A model generated the notes under the pieces. That model was given only the letters and a program-made list of their open reading frames with translations. It was not told the DNA's origin and did not search any database. Position numbers and translations under genes: made by a program. 23,363 bases of DNA, taken from positions 1 through 23,363 of IMG/VR virus record IMGVR_UViG_3300029448_000460; one strand, given 5' to 3'. The stretch comes from a virus. This document shows, piece by piece, positions 20,868 to 23,363 of the stretch (positions are counted from its first letter, which is position 1; each line of letters starts with the position of its first letter).

Positions 20868-21208
20868 TTTCCATTCAGTGTTCTACCCAACGGTGATTGT
20901 GGGTCTACGAACATTATACCTCTTGGATGATTCTGAAAGAAATCAGGTTGGTATGGTTGATGCCTAGAGTGTGAGTTAGGTGGTGTATCGCCGTATATCT
21001 GTTGTATTGCTTCAGGCCAATTAAGTAATGCCTGTCTGTAATCAGTTAACTCTTGCCTTTCGTCATCTGTTAATGAGTTCCAAAGCATAGGTTTAGTTTG
21101 ATAGTAGTCTACATAGGTCTCTAGCATCCAGTTTCTAGATGCTCTAACCTTTGCCATTGCCTCTTCCATGCTGATTGTTATTTCTTCTCCATGTTCTCCT
21201 ATTGCCAT
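20864..21208 (-). CDS. tail-assembly-chaperone-like protein, 114 aa
   Basis: The middle region carries the pattern of phage tail (fibre) assembly chaperones: RASRNWMLETYVDYY, then WNSLTDDERQELTDYRQALLNWPE, matching the R-N-x-L-L...W...YRQALRD-P plan of the family. The C-terminal ~35 residues are Pro/His-rich and probably disordered. The gene follows the tail fibre, the usual place for such chaperones. ATG (21208) follows GAGG by 8 nt; a GTG at 21217 overlaps that site and is less likely. Family assignment is by eye. Confidence 0.65.
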   Translation of the reverse strand: MAIGEHGEEITISMEEAMAKVRASRNWMLETYVDYYQTKPMLWNSLTDDERQELTDYRQALLNWPEAIQQIYGDTPPNSHSRHQPYQPDFFQNHPRGIMFVDPQSPLGRTLNGN

Positions 21209-21218
21209 TTCATTCACC

Positions 21219-23363
21219 TCATGCTACTGTAAAGTATGCCGTCATTCTTGCAGGGCCAACTTCTGTGTTGGTATATGCAGCCAGTCCAGTTGTTCTTAAG
21301 TTGAATGTATCTCCTGCTGAATATGACAATCCGTTTCCACTTAACGATGCAAATGATTTGACAAATGCATTTCCACCAGTTCCACTAGCATTGAATGACA
21401 TCGTGGTTGTAGTAGATGCAAGGTTTTTGAAAACTGTGAATGTCTGATTGGATGAGTTTGTCTCACTGCCTTGATTACCAAACGCTACATCTATTCTAGA
21501 CAGCGTACAGTCTACTGGTAAAGCAACACCAAAGTCTGTTCCTGATGAAGAGTTACTGGTGTTTCTTGCTCCATTACCGAAAGACATTTGGAAACCATTT
21601 GCTCCACCTACCGCAGCCGTATTAGCAATATGGGGGTCAGACTCTTCACCAACAATAACGAAGGTATTGGTATCTGAACCACCACCACTTACTGTTGTGA
21701 ACGATAACGACCCACTACCATTGGTAGTTAGAACCTGTCCATTACTACCATCAGTAAGTGGGAATGTGTATGTGTCGTTGAATCTAATCTTTCTATCAGG
21801 GCCGATTCTCAATGCTTCTACTGCATTCTCATGCCCTGCTGATTCTCCTGTTGCCAATACTATTCCTGACCCCGAAGCGTTAGTTGCTACTGAGTTAGCG
21901 ATAATTAACGTGTTATTGTCAGTTGAATCATTATGGAAGACATCGGATGAATGTCCAATAGATGAGTGAATTGTAGTACCATCTAACATGAAGTCTATGT
22001 ATGGTTGGTCTAACTCACCTGAGTTGTCTGAATCTGCTCTTAGTGATAATACTGCATCTCCTGCACCCCCACTTACTATCAGTGTGCTACCATCCCAAGT
22101 AAGATTTGATTCTGCATTCATGCCATCTGTGCCTGTTGCAGTTACGATTCTGTTGTTTGAGCCGTTGGTCATGAAGTCAGATACGTCTACCGAAATTGCA
22201 TTTGCTGCTACATCTATACCAGTTCCCGCACCGATGTTGAGTGTAGCAGAACCAGTAGTTGCTCCACCAGTCAGACCGTTACCCGCTACAACTGCGGTGA
22301 TATCACCACTACCACCACCCGCAGTTACAGCAACTCCTTGTATAGTAATGGCATTTGCTTCTAGTGTGCCTCTGAAATGTGCATCCTTGAACATTTTGTC
22401 AGAACTTCCCAAGTCTACATCATTGTTAGTTTCAGGTATTAATCCTCCATCAAACAAATTAATTTGTTGAGTACCGTCTATTGCAAATGTGATTTGGTTA
22501 TCTGTACCGAAATCAATTGAAGCACCATTAGAAGCATAACCTATCGCTAAACCTGTATTAAAGACAGAAGTAATGCCTGTTTGTGCAGCCGTTATTGCTA
22601 CGTCATTTGCATTAGCAGTTATGCCAGTACCACCAATAACATTGACTGTTACTGCTCCACTACTTCCCCCACCTGTTAATCCAGTACCAGCAGTGACTGC
22701 TGTTATGTCTCCCGCTACTCCCACAAGGTCGATTGTCCCATCAGCATCCTGATAGGTCGCAGTAATGTTAGTCTCAGTGTTACTAGAAAACATCGCACCT
22801 ACAATATCTTGTACTTGTTCAGTAGAGAGTTGTGTGTTTGTATTTGTATCTGTTGAGGATATTGTTACAGCACCGCCACTTTCTGTTATAGTTACATTAG
22901 AACCCGCAGTAAAAGCAAGGTGCTCCAATGCGCCAAGCGTATTACCACCTGCTGTAACAGTCCTAAATGTATTATCATTTGCAGTCATGTCATCAACAAC
23001 AAGGTCAATTGTACCATCACCATCTTGATAAGTAGCAGCAATTCTTGTTTCGGTGTTGCTACTAAACATAGCACCTACTATATCTTGAACTTGCTCTGTT
23101 GATAATTGTGTATTTGTGTTAGTGGTGAAGGTTAGACTACCCTGCATATAATCTTGAAGAACAGACACATCCATCCTCTTCAGACTTCCAGCATCACTCA
23201 AAACTAATTCATCAGTTGCTGCTAGACCACTTGTTAGAGCAGTAGCACCCGTTATGTCAGAGACTGAGAAATTCATATCGTCAACAACGAAATCCATGTT
23301 GTTGTTTGTATCATCATAAGTAACCGCAATCCTAGTCTTAGTTCCACCAGTTGCTACTAATGG
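21219..23363 (-). CDS. tail fibre protein, repetitive, 5' end beyond the right edge (partial)
   Basis: At least 714 residues are visible; the frame stays open across the right edge, so the Met at 23297 is internal. The chain is low in Cys and rich in Gly, Thr, Asn, Ser and Asp, with repeated beta-type units: TNTQLSTEQVQDIVGAMFSS (two copies) and AGTGLTGG/GTGI units (two copies), typical of marine phage fibres. A final ~115-residue beta domain (from about FVIVGEESDPHIAN) may be the receptor-binding tip, ending TAYFTVA. The chaperone-like gene follows 10 nt later. It is the only clearly structural gene here and fixes leftward late transcription. Confidence 0.88.
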   Translation of the reverse strand, partial: PLVATGGTKTRIAVTYDDTNNNMDFVVDDMNFSVSDITGATALTSGLAATDELVLSDAGSLKRMDVSVLQDYMQGSLTFTTNTNTQLSTEQVQDIVGAMFSSNTETRIAATYQDGDGTIDLVVDDMTANDNTFRTVTAGGNTLGALEHLAFTAGSNVTITESGGAVTISSTDTNTNTQLSTEQVQDIVGAMFSSNTETNITATYQDADGTIDLVGVAGDITAVTAGTGLTGGGSSGAVTVNVIGGTGITANANDVAITAAQTGITSVFNTGLAIGYASNGASIDFGTDNQITFAIDGTQQINLFDGGLIPETNNDVDLGSSDKMFKDAHFRGTLEANAITIQGVAVTAGGGSGDITAVVAGNGLTGGATTGSATLNIGAGTGIDVAANAISVDVSDFMTNGSNNRIVTATGTDGMNAESNLTWDGSTLIVSGGAGDAVLSLRADSDNSGELDQPYIDFMLDGTTIHSSIGHSSDVFHNDSTDNNTLIIANSVATNASGSGIVLATGESAGHENAVEALRIGPDRKIRFNDTYTFPLTDGSNGQVLTTNGSGSLSFTTVSGGGSDTNTFVIVGEESDPHIANTAAVGGANGFQMSFGNGARNTSNSSSGTDFGVALPVDCTLSRIDVAFGNQGSETNSSNQTFTVFKNLASTTTTMSFNASGTGGNAFVKSFASLSGNGLSYSAGDTFNLRTTGLAAYTNTEVGPARMTAYFTVA
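22185..22304 (-). repeat. tail-fibre repeat unit B (copy 2)
   Basis: Encodes DITAVVAGNGLTGGATTGSA and on to AANAISVD. The alignment with copy 1 is clear in the GLTGG and GTGI cores. Confidence 0.7.
22590..22709 (-). repeat. tail-fibre repeat unit B (copy 1)
   Basis: Encodes DITAVTAGTGLTGGGSSGAV and on to NANDVAIT. The unit recurs at 22185-22304 in diverged form. Confidence 0.7.
22722..22847 (-). repeat. tail-fibre repeat unit A (copy 2)
   Basis: Second copy, 276 nt (92 codons) downstream in the gene. Differences from copy 1 are Arg/Asn, Ala/Thr and Gly/Ala. A third, more diverged partial copy (TKTRIAVTYDDTNNNMDFV) lies at 23283-23342 near the edge. Confidence 0.85.
22998..23123 (-). repeat. 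tail-fibre repeat unit A (copy 1)
   Basis: Encodes a 42-residue unit (TNTNTQLSTEQVQDIVGAMF and on to DGTIDLV). It matches the copy at 22722-22847 at 39 of 42 residues, while the DNA differs at many third positions. Confidence 0.85.

Noticed and set aside
21988-22470. A 160-codon proline-rich rightward frame opposite the tail fibre
   Set aside because: It is a mirror of the Gly/Thr/Asn-rich fibre codons, has no ribosome-binding site, and its composition follows the antisense of the repeats.
1-23363. tRNA genes, insertion sequences, attachment sites, or a diversity-generating retroelement for the tail fibre
   Set aside because: I saw no cloverleaf-like sequence, transposase, integrase or reverse transcriptase, and no terminal repeats within the window. 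I cannot exclude them outside it.

Overview
This window looks like part of the genome of a tailed dsDNA virus that infects an archaeon. The best guess is a magrovirus-like virus of marine group II (Poseidoniales) Euryarchaeota. The replication genes are archaeal in type: B-family DNA polymerase, PCNA-like clamp, RFC small subunit, ATP-dependent ligase, AEP primase, XPF/ERCC4 nuclease, Cas4-like nuclease, OB-fold/RPA-like protein and a Sak4-like RecA ATPase. They sit beside a tail fibre and a tail-assembly-chaperone-like gene. The host is inferred from gene content and from a lipoprotein with a lipobox; no host marker or integration site is present.

Layout. Positions 1-19926 are one dense rightward block, mostly with ATGA/TAATG stop-start overlaps. 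In order it holds: small unknown proteins; a 33-residue peptide made of two PIP-box-like motifs; an N-glycosylatable lipoprotein; a PC4-like ssDNA-binding protein; DNA ligase; a degenerate LAGLIDADG-like protein; a zinc-ribbon protein; a degenerate RFC-large-subunit-like protein and the RFC small subunit; small membrane proteins, one with an EF-hand loop; an OB/RPA-like protein; the Sak4-like ATPase; a zinc-finger protein; PCNA; DNA polymerase split in two around two small membrane-protein genes; a Cas4-like nuclease; AEP primase; ERCC4 nuclease; a DUF3987-like helicase; a DUF4177-like protein; a DEDDy exonuclease; and small membrane and zinc-ribbon proteins. Next comes a T-rich terminator and the only sizeable non-coding gap (19927-20037), which carries two dyads and a TATA-like box. 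A second rightward chain of tiny genes follows (20038-20867). The late block is leftward: a tail-assembly-chaperone-like gene and a repetitive tail fibre that runs off the right edge. The two blocks converge with overlapping stop codons.

How it works together. The window encodes most of a replisome: clamp, two-part clamp loader, polymerase with proofreading, primase, helicase candidate, SSBs, ligase and recombination/repair nucleases. PIP-box-like motifs occur at the polymerase C-terminus, degenerately at the end of the RFC-L-like protein, and twice in the 33-residue peptide, so the clamp looks like the hub. Most starts follow a GAGG-N7-ATG ribosome-binding rule. The identical 15-mer AGAGGAATAAAAATG precedes the ligase, PCNA and polymerase genes. 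Two genes without a Shine-Dalgarno site each have a TATA-like box about 27 nt before the ATG and may be leaderless.

The most unusual points are the tandem-PIP microprotein, the polymerase split exactly before motif C with two membrane-protein genes in the gap, the ATPase-dead clamp-loader partner, and the shared translation-start motif.
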